DNA of 64,000 nt. Origin: a bacterium (GTDB lineage: Bacteria; Desulfobacterota; Desulfocorpusculales; Desulfocorpusculum). Where the stretch lies: assembly GCA_037481695.1 (NCBI GenBank), contig JBBFLE010000008.1, positions 1-64,000 on the forward strand, given 5' to 3'. Shown here one piece after another: positions 36,951 through 46,700 of this stretch; position 1 is the first letter of the stretch; every line of letters begins with the position of its first letter. Under the pieces are notes generated by a model. That model was not told where the DNA came from and did not search any database. It was given only the letters and a program-made list of their open reading frames with translations. Position numbers and translations under genes: made by a program.

Positions 36951-37945
36951 AGTTTCCCTTATCTCTTCATCTGGACATGACTCTTTACCTTGTGGGGAAT
37001 GCCTTAAGGGGCATCCAGCGCTTTCCCATGGTGCTGATGTTGGAGCCCACCCACAGGTGCAATCTGCACTGCACTGGATGCGGTCGCATCAGGGAATACA
37101 GAGATACCCTGGGGCAGGAGCTTACCCTTCAGGAGTGCCTAGACTCTGTGGAACAATGCCCAGCACCGGTTGTGACCATAACCGGAGGGGAGCCCCTGCT
37201 CTACGGCCAGGTGGGAGCTCTGGTCAAGGAGGTCTTGAGGCGCAGACGCCACATATATCTGTGCACCAACGGTGTGTTGCTGGAGAAATCATTGGACCTT
37301 TTCAAACCATCTCCCCGCTTCACCTTCAACGTGCATCTGGATGGCCCGAGGGAGATCCACGATGCCATCATAGGCACACCTGGCACCTTCGACAAGGCCA
37401 TGGAAGGGATAAGGGCTGCCAAGAGATTCGGATTCAGGGTTACCACCAACACCACCATTTACAGAGAGACCGAGCCACAGAGGCTAGAGTTGCTCTTCCA
37501 CATCCTCACCAAGGAGGGGGTGGATGGATTTCTCATAGCCCCGGCTTACCATTACGATACAGTAAAAGACGGCATCTTCATGACTCGTGAGGAAATCGTG
37601 GGGAAGTTCAGACAGCTGGAGCCCCTGTTTAGAAAATACAGGATCATAAGCACCCCACCATATCTGGAGTTTCTAAGAGGCCGAAGAAAGATGCTCTGTA
37701 CCCCTTGGGGTAACCCCACAAGAAACCCGGCGGGTTGGAAGTCCCCATGCTACCTCATAACCGACACCCACTATTCCAGCTTTCAAGACCTGATGGAAAG
37801 AACTCCTTGGGAGAGGTTCGTAAGAGGCGAGGATTCCAGATGCCGTCACTGCATGATGCATTGCGGATTTGAGCCCACTGTGGTGAGGGAGCTGGGACAT
37901 AGCCTCCTGGATCTTTGGCGCATGATCCTGTGGAACGTTCGTTGA
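36947..37945 (+). CDS. hpnH: adenosyl-hopene transferase, radical SAM (HpnH)
   Basis: Joins the 5'-deoxyadenosyl group of SAM to hopene, giving adenosylhopane, the first C35 hopanoid. 332 aa. The radical-SAM cluster is Cys38, Cys42 and Cys45 (CNLHCTGC). The glycine-rich motif ITGGEPLLYG and the HpnH-typical C-terminal part (CTPWGNPTRNPAGWKSPC and CRHCMMHCGFEP) are intact. It overlaps the DUF116 gene by 4 nt and is the last gene before the CruF-like one. Confidence 0.95.
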   Translation: MKFPLSLHLDMTLYLVGNALRGIQRFPMVLMLEPTHRCNLHCTGCGRIREYRDTLGQELTLQECLDSVEQCPAPVVTITGGEPLLYGQVGALVKEVLRRRRHIYLCTNGVLLEKSLDLFKPSPRFTFNVHLDGPREIHDAIIGTPGTFDKAMEGIRAAKRFGFRVTTNTTIYRETEPQRLELLFHILTKEGVDGFLIAPAYHYDTVKDGIFMTREEIVGKFRQLEPLFRKYRIISTPPYLEFLRGRRKMLCTPWGNPTRNPAGWKSPCYLITDTHYSSFQDLMERTPWERFVRGEDSRCRHCMMHCGFEPTVVRELGHSLLDLWRMILWNVR

Positions 37946-37962
37946 CAGCCCATTGAGCCCAA

Positions 37963-38757
37963 ATGGAACTGCTTCTCTCCACGGTTCTGCTGAGACCCTA
38001 TGTTTTTATCTTTCTTGGCGTGTACCTCTTGGGATCTTGGCTTCAGTTGGGTCCCCGGGTAACCCTCACATTTCTACCCCTGGGCTATCTCACAGCTTTT
38101 CTATCTGAGTTTTCCTCCATCCACTGTGGATTCCCGTACGGTGGTTACTATTACATCCAGGCCACAAAGGGCAAGGAGATCTGGGTCCTGGGTGTGCCCT
38201 TCATGGATTCCATCTCATACGTTTTTCTGGCGGCCTGCAGTTACTCAACGGCCATATTTCTCATGGCACCCCTGGCCAGGCAAGAGGGTGGCTGGCGCCT
38301 TGGCCGCGAGCGTCAATGGAGGCAAAGCAGGTTTGTGTGGGTATTGGCCGGATTTCTCATGACCATTCTGGATGTGATCATAGATCCAGTGGCCCTCCAG
38401 GGGGAAAAGTGGTTCCTGGGGCAGATATACGGCTATGGGAGCCCCGGCCACTACTTCGGCATTCCCATGAGCAACTTTGCAGGTTGGCTCTTGGTGGGAT
38501 TGATCATGGTGAAACTCATGCAGATCTTGGAGGCTAGGTGGGGAACCCAGGCCAGAGGGCCATGCATCATGGGATTTAAATGGGCAGCACTATGGGGGCC
38601 AGGCCTCTATCTCGGAATCCTCATGTTCAACATAGCCGTCACCTTCTCCATAGGGGATATAACACTCGGCCTAGCCAGTAGCTTCATAGCTGGCAGCCTG
38701 ATCCTCATGGCAGCGGCCCTCACTTTCTACAAGTCCAAATATCCCATGCTAGACTGA
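37963..38757 (+). CDS. carotenoid biosynthesis protein (CruF-like, DUF422)
   Basis: 264 aa with about seven hydrophobic segments. The family blocks HCGFPYGGYYYIQATKG, GVPFMDSISYVFLAA, DVIIDPVALQGEKW and YFGIPMSNFAGWLLVG identify PF04240. Characterised members (CruF) hydrate the psi-end double bond of carotenoids. No phytoene synthase or desaturase is nearby, and the gene sits 17 nt after hpnH. A terpenoid-lipid substrate related to the hopanoids is therefore possible. It ends 13 nt before the convergent hpnG. Confidence 0.85.
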   Translation: MELLLSTVLLRPYVFIFLGVYLLGSWLQLGPRVTLTFLPLGYLTAFLSEFSSIHCGFPYGGYYYIQATKGKEIWVLGVPFMDSISYVFLAACSYSTAIFLMAPLARQEGGWRLGRERQWRQSRFVWVLAGFLMTILDVIIDPVALQGEKWFLGQIYGYGSPGHYFGIPMSNFAGWLLVGLIMVKLMQILEARWGTQARGPCIMGFKWAALWGPGLYLGILMFNIAVTFSIGDITLGLASSFIAGSLILMAAALTFYKSKYPMLD

Positions 38758-38770
38758 GCTTATGGGTTTG

Positions 38771-39508
38771 CTATGATTTCATCAACACTTCATAAAGTAC
38801 CTTTCCCATGGCCCTGGAAGCCACCCTGGCGCGCCTGAAAAGTCTCCAGAGCAGGATCCATTCCCAGGGCCTGGACATGAGCCAAAGAAGCATCCTAGAA
38901 GGCCTGATCCTGTATTGCTCGTCCACCAAGTTCCCAATCCTGTGCCCTACATCCAAGGCAAACTCATCACTTATGGCCCGAATTGAAAAAAAGGGAATTC
39001 CTCTTCCTGCCGCATCCCTGGCCAGTCCAAAGGTCTCCAGATCCAGCACAGCAGGAAAACTCTTCAGAGGTAAATCGCCTATCACCTCCAGTTTGGAGAC
39101 AAATCTAGGGGCCGATATTATGGAGGCCTTCTTTAGACCAGATGTCTCCCAGGGCCAGTGAAGATCATCACCCAGAATCACCTGGCCAGGCCCTTTCCAC
39201 ATCAGGATTCCTTTCCCGACCACCACCTCTCCCACCTTCAGGTCAGGATCCAAAGCCCCACCGAATCCAAAAGAAACTATTCCATCTGCCTCGAAACTCT
39301 CCAGCAATACCCCCAGGGCAAATCTGGCCCTCCTCTCCCCCATTCCTCCTATGGCAAGCCTCAGGACCCTGCCTTGCCCCTCCAGACCGTACATGGAAAC
39401 ATCTCCGCTCCCAGATACCTTCTTCCAACCAGGCCAGTTCAGGACTGCCCAACACTCCTGCGGCAGGGCAGCCACCAGGGCCAACCGCTCCAAGACGTTT
39501 TCTTTCAC
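38771..39508 (-). CDS. hpnG: hopanoid-associated phosphorylase (HpnG)
   Basis: 245 aa, purine nucleoside phosphorylase / MTAN fold. An N-terminal ALVAALPQECWAVL, the IGGMGERRA segment, FGFGGALDPDLKVGEVVV and a late AISDEFALDVG (with the substrate-binding Asp) match HpnG. It removes adenine from adenosylhopane. It faces the shc-hpnA-hpnH operon, ends 13 nt from the CruF-like gene, and overlaps the upstream HAD phosphatase gene by 4 nt. Confidence 0.88.
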   Translation of the reverse strand: MKENVLERLALVAALPQECWAVLNWPGWKKVSGSGDVSMYGLEGQGRVLRLAIGGMGERRARFALGVLLESFEADGIVSFGFGGALDPDLKVGEVVVGKGILMWKGPGQVILGDDLHWPWETSGLKKASIISAPRFVSKLEVIGDLPLKSFPAVLDLETFGLARDAAGRGIPFFSIRAISDEFALDVGHRIGNLVDEQYRIRPSRMLLWLMSRPWEWILLWRLFRRARVASRAMGKVLYEVLMKS

Positions 39509-40176
39509 GGGCTTCCCCAGGGCAGGCCTGGAAGCCAGGGCCTGACCAGCCCCTCCAGGGAGGCCTCCGGCCTCACCCAGCAGGTCCTAAAACCCAATTT
39601 TGCCGCAGGCATCAGATTCTCCTGAATGTCATCCAGGTAGAGGATCTCCTGCGGCCGGCAGCCAAGGCTTTCCAGAACCAGATCGTACAGTCGGGGATGG
39701 GGTTTCTTTATCCCCATCTCATAAGAGAGGAACCAGGAATCCAATTCTCTAAGCCAGGGAAACTGGATGAGGCAGTGTTGGAAGTGTAGCACGTTGGTGT
39801 TGGAAAGAAGGTGGAGAGCCACCCTGCCCTTCAGAATTCTGACCAGATCTCTTGCGCCAGGCCGCTCCCTGAAGATGGAGTTCCAGATAGTCGAAAACTC
39901 CTGGAAGGAGACACTCAGCCCCATGTGCTCGGAGATCTTCTGGAAAAACTCCATGGGAGAAAGCCTGCCCTCATCGAAGGGATCCTCGGCCGCAGGTTTG
40001 TCTTTGAAAAGATATCGGATCACCTCTTGAGGATCACTGAAAAGGGGATCTTTAGAGTATCGGGCAAGCCCCTGGCCTATGGGAAGATGAGAGAACTCAA
40101 GAAGCACGTTTCCCAGATCAAGAAGCACCACCTTTATATCCCACACCAAAGCCTCCAGGCATGAAGGGCCGGGCAC
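39505..40176 (-). CDS. HAD-IA family phosphatase
   Basis: 223 aa. The nucleophile motif is VVLLDLGNV (DLGN variant, as in YihX-type sugar phosphatases). Motif II is LHLLSNTNVLHF, the motif III lysine is in GIKKPHPRLY, and motif IV is ILYLDDIQEN. All four catalytic regions are present. The gene lies upstream of hpnG with a 4-nt overlap, so a phosphorylated product of HpnG is a candidate substrate. This is inference; HAD enzymes of this class act on many sugar phosphates. Confidence 0.88.
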   Translation of the reverse strand: MPGPSCLEALVWDIKVVLLDLGNVLLEFSHLPIGQGLARYSKDPLFSDPQEVIRYLFKDKPAAEDPFDEGRLSPMEFFQKISEHMGLSVSFQEFSTIWNSIFRERPGARDLVRILKGRVALHLLSNTNVLHFQHCLIQFPWLRELDSWFLSYEMGIKKPHPRLYDLVLESLGCRPQEILYLDDIQENLMPAAKLGFRTCWVRPEASLEGLVRPWLPGLPWGSP

Positions 40177-40393
40177 TGATTACCAGGAAACCATGCCTGC
40201 CCCGGTTGATGACCCCAAAACCTTTACCACTGCTTCACAAATGCAACATCTTAGCCCAAGAGAGTCCAAGCTGGGAACCCCGGCCCCAAAACTCAACCCG
40301 CACACCAAGCCCCCTTTTGTTTTTGCCACAGCCCTTGCCCAGCTCCCCTCGGAGCATTTAACATTTGCTCATCGCACCCCTTCAAGAGGGCCC

Positions 40394-43300
40394 ATGGAAA
40401 ACACCAAGCCTCATTCCAGGATCATCATAGCCCGTGGCGCCTTGGCAGCAGAGGCCATCCTGCTGAGGGAGGTCCACAATTGGGTGCGCACCTCCACAGC
40501 CCAGCCCCAGCTTCTGGGAAGGACTCTTGGAATCCTGGTGCCATCCCGCAGCCTGAGAGAGCACATCTCGGCCCTTCTGGTCAGGCGAATAAGACCTGCT
40601 CTGGCCGGCTTGAGCGTGCGGACCCTCCATGGCTTCGCCGTGGAGATCCTGGAAAGAACTGGTGAAAAGAGCCCCGTGGCATCCTTCCTCGTGGAGCTTC
40701 TCATCAGGAGGCACGCCTGTTGGGAGCCCTTTCTCCGTGAGGAACTCCAGCATCTAAAGGATGGTATGGGCAGCGTTGTGGGCACTGTTTTGGATTTCCT
40801 GGAGGCAGGCCTGGAGGAGGCCCATGTGGAAGCGCTGGAGGAACTCCTTGGCTCCAGGGGTAAATCAAGGGAGATCCATAGGGCCATAGCTGTCTTGAGG
40901 GTGGCAGCCCGAAGCCTTGCTGACATGAATCGCTTCTCAGTGGGGATTCTCTCCAGCTGCCTGAGCAGGGCAAAAGAGGCCCTTGAACAAGGAGTTGCCT
41001 TTCCCAAAGAGCAGGGACCCATCATCGTGCACGGATTTGCTGAGACCACAGGACTGGCCACAGACTTCCTGGAAACCCTGATCAAGACATACCAATGCAT
41101 TGTCATCCTGGACCATCCGCCCAGACCGGGCCACTGGAGCCAGAAGGATCCCTCCAGTGCTTTCACCCACAGGCTCATGAGCAGGCTGTTGCCCAAGGCC
41201 ATTGTACGGGAAGATCCAGAACTAAGCCCAGAGCCCCAAAGCATAGAGATATTCCACGCTGCCGGGGCCCAGGCAGAATGCAGAGAAGTGGCCCTGCGCA
41301 TCCAAGCACTCATAAGAAAAAGAGTCAGGCCCGAGGACATAGCAGTGGTGGCCAGGAGACTGGATCCTTACATCCTGGCCCTGAGAACCCAATTCAGGAG
41401 GCTGGGCATTCCTTTTTCGGGTATCTCGGCCCAGGGTCCCATGCACAGGGCCGGAAGATTTCTCCAGGGTCTGCTGGAGCTCCTAAGGCGAGACAAAGGG
41501 TGCCCCATGGAGCTTTGGCTGGAACTGCTGGATCAGGGCTTGATCCAGGCTTCACCTCCTGGGAAGCAAGAGCTCATCTTGGCCCTGAGGTGCCTGGGTG
41601 CGGCTAGAATCACACAAGTGGCAGCACTGAAGCTTGATATGCTATCTGAGAGGTGGCCCAAGGGCTACCCCCTTCCCATGAGATTGGGGCTCACAGAAGA
41701 GGAATTAGATGGGCAGATAGTGGCACCCAGGCCAAGGGTACCTCTGGAAGCACTAAATGGCATCCAGAAACTTGCCCATTCCATCCAGAATGCCATCTCA
41801 TCCTGGCAGAATGTCCAGATGGAGATCTCGGCCCATCTGAGTAGGCTCGAGGAGCTTGTCTCAAAGGAGCTGGGCTGGGCACAGAGTCACCCAGCCATGT
41901 TGACCCTTGGAGCAATCTTTCAAGAGTTGGAACACGAGATCCCCCCTGGTGTACCCTTAAGTTATGAAGAATTTCTCCTCATTCTGGATGGGCTTTTCAA
42001 GCAACATGGAAGGCTCCCCCTGGGAGGAAATGGAGCAGGGGTGCAGGTCCTTGAGGTCATGGAAGCCAGGGCACGCACCTTTCAGCACCTATTTCTCATG
42101 GGCATGAACAGGGATTTTTTCCCCAGGCCCATAAGGGAAGATCCCCTGCTTCCAGATTCTGTCAGACAGCTCATCTTGCCACTTCTCCCAGACATTCCCA
42201 TCAAGAGCACAGGCTTTCAAGAGGAGAGATATCTATTCTGTCAGCTTCTGTCCTCGGCGCCTCATCTGGTCATCTCCTGGCAATCTACAGACGAGGATGG
42301 CAAGCCCATGGCAGCCTCTCCCTTGGTGGATGGACTGATCTTGAGCACAGAGGTCCAGCCAGCTCGAGCCAGCACGGCCTCAAAGCCCCCCGCCCCTTGT
42401 TTGAGGCCAGCCATGGAGCATGCCATGGAATTGGGCCTGGAGGGCCGCAGGGTAGCTTTGGGGGCCGCCCTGAGGGTTTGTATGGAGGATCTTGGTAAGC
42501 GCTACGCAATAGCCTGGCAGGCCCCGGAGGTTGCTCAGGTGCGGCTGGCCATATTGAAAGAGATGGACCCGGACCTTAGAACCCAGGAAGGCAGGATGGT
42601 GGCCTCTTCTGCGGGACCTTACATGGGGTTCATAGGCCCCATCGATTTGGCTGAGGATCCCAGAAAGCCCGACCCATATGTGACCACCTTGGAGACCATG
42701 GCCTCCTGCCCCTGGCAGAGCTTCTTGAAACATATTCTGAGGCTGGAGGTGCCCCAGGACCCTCTGGAGGCCCTTCCCCAGATAACCCTTCTGGAAATTG
42801 GAAGCCTGGTCCATTCAGTGCTGGAGAAAATAGCCTCCAGGCACCTGGGCGAGGCTGCCCCCAGGACTCTGGAGCAGGCCTGTATGGCCAGGCCCATTGC
42901 CATAGCCTGGCCAGAGGAAGCTGAGTTGAAAAGAATAGTGCGGCAAGAGGCCCAGAGACTATTGTGGGAGCAGGGGATGGACCTTTTGTGGCTGCACCAG
43001 GTTTTGTGCACCAGGGCCATGCCTTACATCCTTGTGGCCAAGGAGGTGGACTGGTCCCCAGATGGATCTCTTCCGCAGGTCCTGGGAGTGGAGCTGGAGG
43101 GAAAGTTGAAAGTGAAGGCTGCAGGCATGGAGGTGGCAGTGCGTTTCAGGGCTGACAGAGTTGATCTTGAAAGTGATGGGCTCCTCTTAACGGATTACAA
43201 GGTAGGAAGGAGCATCTCCAGGGAGGTGGTGAAGGAAAAGACCAAGGCCGACCATTTCCTAAGAGCAGTGGCCAGAGGTGAGCGACTCCAGGCAGTGACT

Positions 43301-43714
43301 TATGCCATGGCAGCCACGGGAAAAGGATCTGTTGTGGGCAGATACCTTTTCCTAAAACCCGATCTGGAGCCAGGCCAAAGGGTCTTCAGGGTTCAAGGCC
43401 ACCAGGTGGAGTTCCAAGAGGCCCTGCAGGGGGTTCTGGACTCTCTCATGAGGGGCTGGATGGATGGGGTGTTCTTCCCCAGGCTGGTGGATCCTGAAGG
43501 AAAGGAGGAGCCTGACAGGTGCAGGTATTGTGAGGTCTCTTCGGCCTGTCTAAGGGGTGACAGCGGGGCTAGGGCCAGGCTACTCAAAATGGCCCAGGCC
43601 ATCTCCTCAGTGGCTCCTGATTCGGGAAGCTGGGAGAGTTCTTTTCTTAGACTGTGGCAGCTTCCAGCAGCCGGCAAGAAGAAAAAGCAGGAGGAGGAAG
43701 CAGTTGACTCATAG
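40394..43714 (+). CDS. addB: AddB-like nuclease/helicase subunit of the recombination complex
   Basis: About 1106 aa from ATG 40394. A longer frame opens at 40193, only 17 nt from the divergent HAD gene and with no ribosome site, so it is unlikely. The N-terminal helicase-like domain begins RIIIARGALAAEAILL, where the Walker A Gly-Lys-Thr is missing. The C-terminal PD-(D/E)xK nuclease has RADRVD and LLLTDYKVGRS. An iron-sulfur staple is suggested by one Cys in MASCPWQSF and three in CRYCEVSSAC. It processes double-strand breaks with AddA. It overlaps addA by 11 nt. Confidence 0.85.
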   Translation: MENTKPHSRIIIARGALAAEAILLREVHNWVRTSTAQPQLLGRTLGILVPSRSLREHISALLVRRIRPALAGLSVRTLHGFAVEILERTGEKSPVASFLVELLIRRHACWEPFLREELQHLKDGMGSVVGTVLDFLEAGLEEAHVEALEELLGSRGKSREIHRAIAVLRVAARSLADMNRFSVGILSSCLSRAKEALEQGVAFPKEQGPIIVHGFAETTGLATDFLETLIKTYQCIVILDHPPRPGHWSQKDPSSAFTHRLMSRLLPKAIVREDPELSPEPQSIEIFHAAGAQAECREVALRIQALIRKRVRPEDIAVVARRLDPYILALRTQFRRLGIPFSGISAQGPMHRAGRFLQGLLELLRRDKGCPMELWLELLDQGLIQASPPGKQELILALRCLGAARITQVAALKLDMLSERWPKGYPLPMRLGLTEEELDGQIVAPRPRVPLEALNGIQKLAHSIQNAISSWQNVQMEISAHLSRLEELVSKELGWAQSHPAMLTLGAIFQELEHEIPPGVPLSYEEFLLILDGLFKQHGRLPLGGNGAGVQVLEVMEARARTFQHLFLMGMNRDFFPRPIREDPLLPDSVRQLILPLLPDIPIKSTGFQEERYLFCQLLSSAPHLVISWQSTDEDGKPMAASPLVDGLILSTEVQPARASTASKPPAPCLRPAMEHAMELGLEGRRVALGAALRVCMEDLGKRYAIAWQAPEVAQVRLAILKEMDPDLRTQEGRMVASSAGPYMGFIGPIDLAEDPRKPDPYVTTLETMASCPWQSFLKHILRLEVPQDPLEALPQITLLEIGSLVHSVLEKIASRHLGEAAPRTLEQACMARPIAIAWPEEAELKRIVRQEAQRLLWEQGMDLLWLHQVLCTRAMPYILVAKEVDWSPDGSLPQVLGVELEGKLKVKAAGMEVAVRFRADRVDLESDGLLLTDYKVGRSISREVVKEKTKADHFLRAVARGERLQAVTYAMAATGKGSVVGRYLFLKPDLEPGQRVFRVQGHQVEFQEALQGVLDSLMRGWMDGVFFPRLVDPEGKEEPDRCRYCEVSSACLRGDSGARARLLKMAQAISSVAPDSGSWESSFLRLWQLPAAGKKKKQEEEAVDS

Positions 43715-46700
43715 GCTGAGCAAAGAGGAGCTTGCCAGGCAAGACTCACAAGCCAGGGCCTGGGCCCAAAGGGAGTTTGAAATTCCCCTGGCGCTCGAGG
43801 CTGGGGCCGGAACAGGAAAGACTGCGGTTCTTACTGCCCGCATCCTCTCTTGGTGCATGAACCAGGGCTGGATGAGGGCTCAAAGGCAGCTGGAGACTTC
43901 TTGCCAGACTCTGGGCAGCAGCAAGCCCCCTGATTCAGAACTTGTCGCAGCTAGAGTCCTGGACAGAATAAAGGCCATAACCTTCACTGAGGCTGCCAGC
44001 GCGGAGATGGCCTCCAGGTTAGCCAGGGCCCTCTCAGAGTTGGAACAGGGCAGGGTACCCCTTGCCCTGGATCCTGAGGTCCTGCCACAAGACCGGGAGA
44101 TCTGGAGGAAAAGAGGCAGAGCGCTCCTGGAAAGCCTGGATCACATCTCGGTACAGACCATACACGCCTTTTGCCTCTCCATCCTATCCAGGTTCCCCCT
44201 GGAGGCCGGACTTCACCCTCAACTGGTAGTGGATGCCGAGGGACTGCTTCTGGAGGATCTGGCAAGAGAGCTTCTGGAGGGACTCCTGCTCCCAGGCCAG
44301 GATAATGGATTGGATGCAGATCTGCTTATCCTCCTCCAGGAAGGGGTGGGTCCAGAGAAGATCCTGGAGGCCCTCTTGGATCTGGTGCAGGATGGAGTAC
44401 CCCTGGAGGCCCTGAGGCAGGACGCCTTCAGCCAGATCAGGTTAACTCATATACGAAGCTCCATGGAACAGGCCTTAACAGATCTGGGACAGGCCCAAAT
44501 AGTGCTCGGGGGCATGGAAAACCGCTCACCACGCACCAAGGCTCTTCTGGAGGCCCTCCAGAGTACCTGTGGGCTCTTTGGCCAATTGCACCTAGACAGC
44601 ATAGAAGCCCTTGAAGAGCTATGCCAACGAATCCAGGAGATCTGGCCCCAACAGGCCTTGGAAGTGCTGGGGCAGTGGGCCTTGGGAAAATTCAACAAGA
44701 CAGAGGCCAGGGCCATAGAGCAGATGGGAGAAGCAACATCCAGTGCAGCCAAGATGCTCCACGGTTTGATAAACCACCTAAAGAAGCTCAGGCCCCTCTT
44801 GTTCCAGAAAGCTCAGGCCGTTTTGGCCCTCCTGCTGGAGCGCATGTACAAGGAGATGCGCTCGCGGGGGATATTGAGTTTCGGAGGAATTCTGAGATGG
44901 ACTAGGGATCTCCTCACCCAACATCCTGAGGTGCTTTCCCAGGTTCGTGAGTCCATGGATCAGCTCCTTGTGGATGAGTTCCAGGACACGGACATCCTTC
45001 AGTGCGAGATAGTTCGCATGATAGCCCTTGAGGGAGCACCCCAGACAAGGCCCGGGCTTTTCATAGTGGGAGATCCCAAGCAATCCATATACGGCTGGAG
45101 AGACGCTGACCTTAGGGCCTATGACTCCTTCCTGCAAGAGCTCCAAGACCGAGGTGGGAAGGTTTTCTTCCTGAGCAAGAACTTCCGCTCGGTTCCGGCC
45201 ATCCTGGAGGAAGTCCAAAGGGTCATGGATCCTGTGATGGTCCGCAAGCAAGGAGTTCAACCCCAGTTCCAACCTCTGCTGCCGGCCCAGCACAGGCTCG
45301 ATTCTCAAGACTTGTCCAAAGGAGCGTGGGACCCTGTGGAATACTGGGTCTCCATTGAGGCAGGTGAGACAAAGAGCATCACCAAGGCCCAGGCCACAGA
45401 ATTGGAGGCCAGGGCTCTGGCCCATGACATCCTGCGGCTGCACGCCGAGGCCAGGGTTAACTGGAGGGACATAGGCATCCTATTGAGGAGCACCGGGGAT
45501 CAGGAGGTTTATCTCCGGGCTCTCAAGGAGGCTGGGATACCCTATTGGGTATCCAGCGATAAAAGCTACTTCAGGAGAAGGGAGGTTCTGGATGCCATCT
45601 CTTTGCTGGGCTGTGTTTTGGACTCCACAGACCAGCTCTCCTTGGTAAGCTTCCTGAGATCGGCCAGCGTGGGAGTTCCAGATGTGGCATGGATTCAACT
45701 TTGGAGCCAGGGATTTCCGAAGGCCATGGCCCGGATATCCGGAATGGATCCCCAGGAGATCTCCCGTATCCGGGAGATGGTGGAGGAGGTGAGCAAGAGT
45801 ATTGCTCCTTCCTCCATACCAGGCCTGCAAAGGATCGGCGGCTGGCACTTTAGCCTCATGGCTGCGGTGGAGGCCATTGCCAGGCTTAGGGAATTTTTTC
45901 AGAAGGAGCCACATGATCTTTTCTTGGAGCATATGCGCCAGCTTACCTTGTTGGAGGTCACAGAGGGGGCAAGATACCTGGGCGCCTTCAGGCTGGCCAA
46001 TCTTGAACGCTTCTTCAGGTTGTGTTATCGCGCCCTGGAGGCAAGCCCAGGGGCGCCCCAACCCGCCCTGAGGATGCTCAAGTCAGCTGTCAGGCGCCAG
46101 AGGGAGCTTCAAGAGGCCACACCCCCTGAGGCCCTGGAAGATGCGGTAAGTGTCATGACCATACACAAGGCCAAGGGGCTCGACTTCTCACACGTGTACG
46201 TTGTTCAGGCCCACAAGTCAATTCGCACGGGCCAGGATCACGAAAACAGGGTGGAGAGCTGGGAACAGGGTTGGGAATGCTGTCTCATGGGCTTGCCCAG
46301 CCCCGGATATCTGCAGGTCCAGCAAAGGCTAGAGGAGGTATCCCGGGCAGAGACCATAAGGACCCTATATGTTGCCATGACCAGGGCCAAGGACAGGCTG
46401 GTCATGGCAGGAGACTGGGGCAGAAAAACATCCTCAGGGCAAGACAATTATGCCAGCCTGGTCAATAAACGCCAAGGAGGGCTTCCGGATCTGGATGAAG
46501 CCATCTCTGATCTGAGAAGCCAAAGAGGCAAGGACTTTGTGAGGGATGAATGGGGTGTAATGTGGAGATTCCCTGCTCTTTGGGATTCAGCCTCGGGCGG
46601 TTTGCAGCCAGAGGCATCCCACCAGGAGGAGTTCTCTGCCCAAAGGATCATGGATGAGGCTGAAGAGCTGGCTTCCCTGGCCGGTTGGGCCCACTGTCAT

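Noticed and set aside
37963-38757. Carotenoid biosynthesis operon
   Set aside because: Only a single CruF-like gene is present; no phytoene synthase, desaturase or cyclase nearby.
40193-40393. Longer N-terminus for addB
   Set aside because: It would start 17 nt from the divergent HAD gene with no ribosome site. A weak promoter-like pair (TTGCCC and TTTAAC, near 40335-40362) lies inside this stretch, favouring ATG 40394.
43557-43703. Longer N-terminus for addA reading back into addB
   Set aside because: This stretch is addB coding sequence in another frame, and a good ribosome site precedes TTG 43704.
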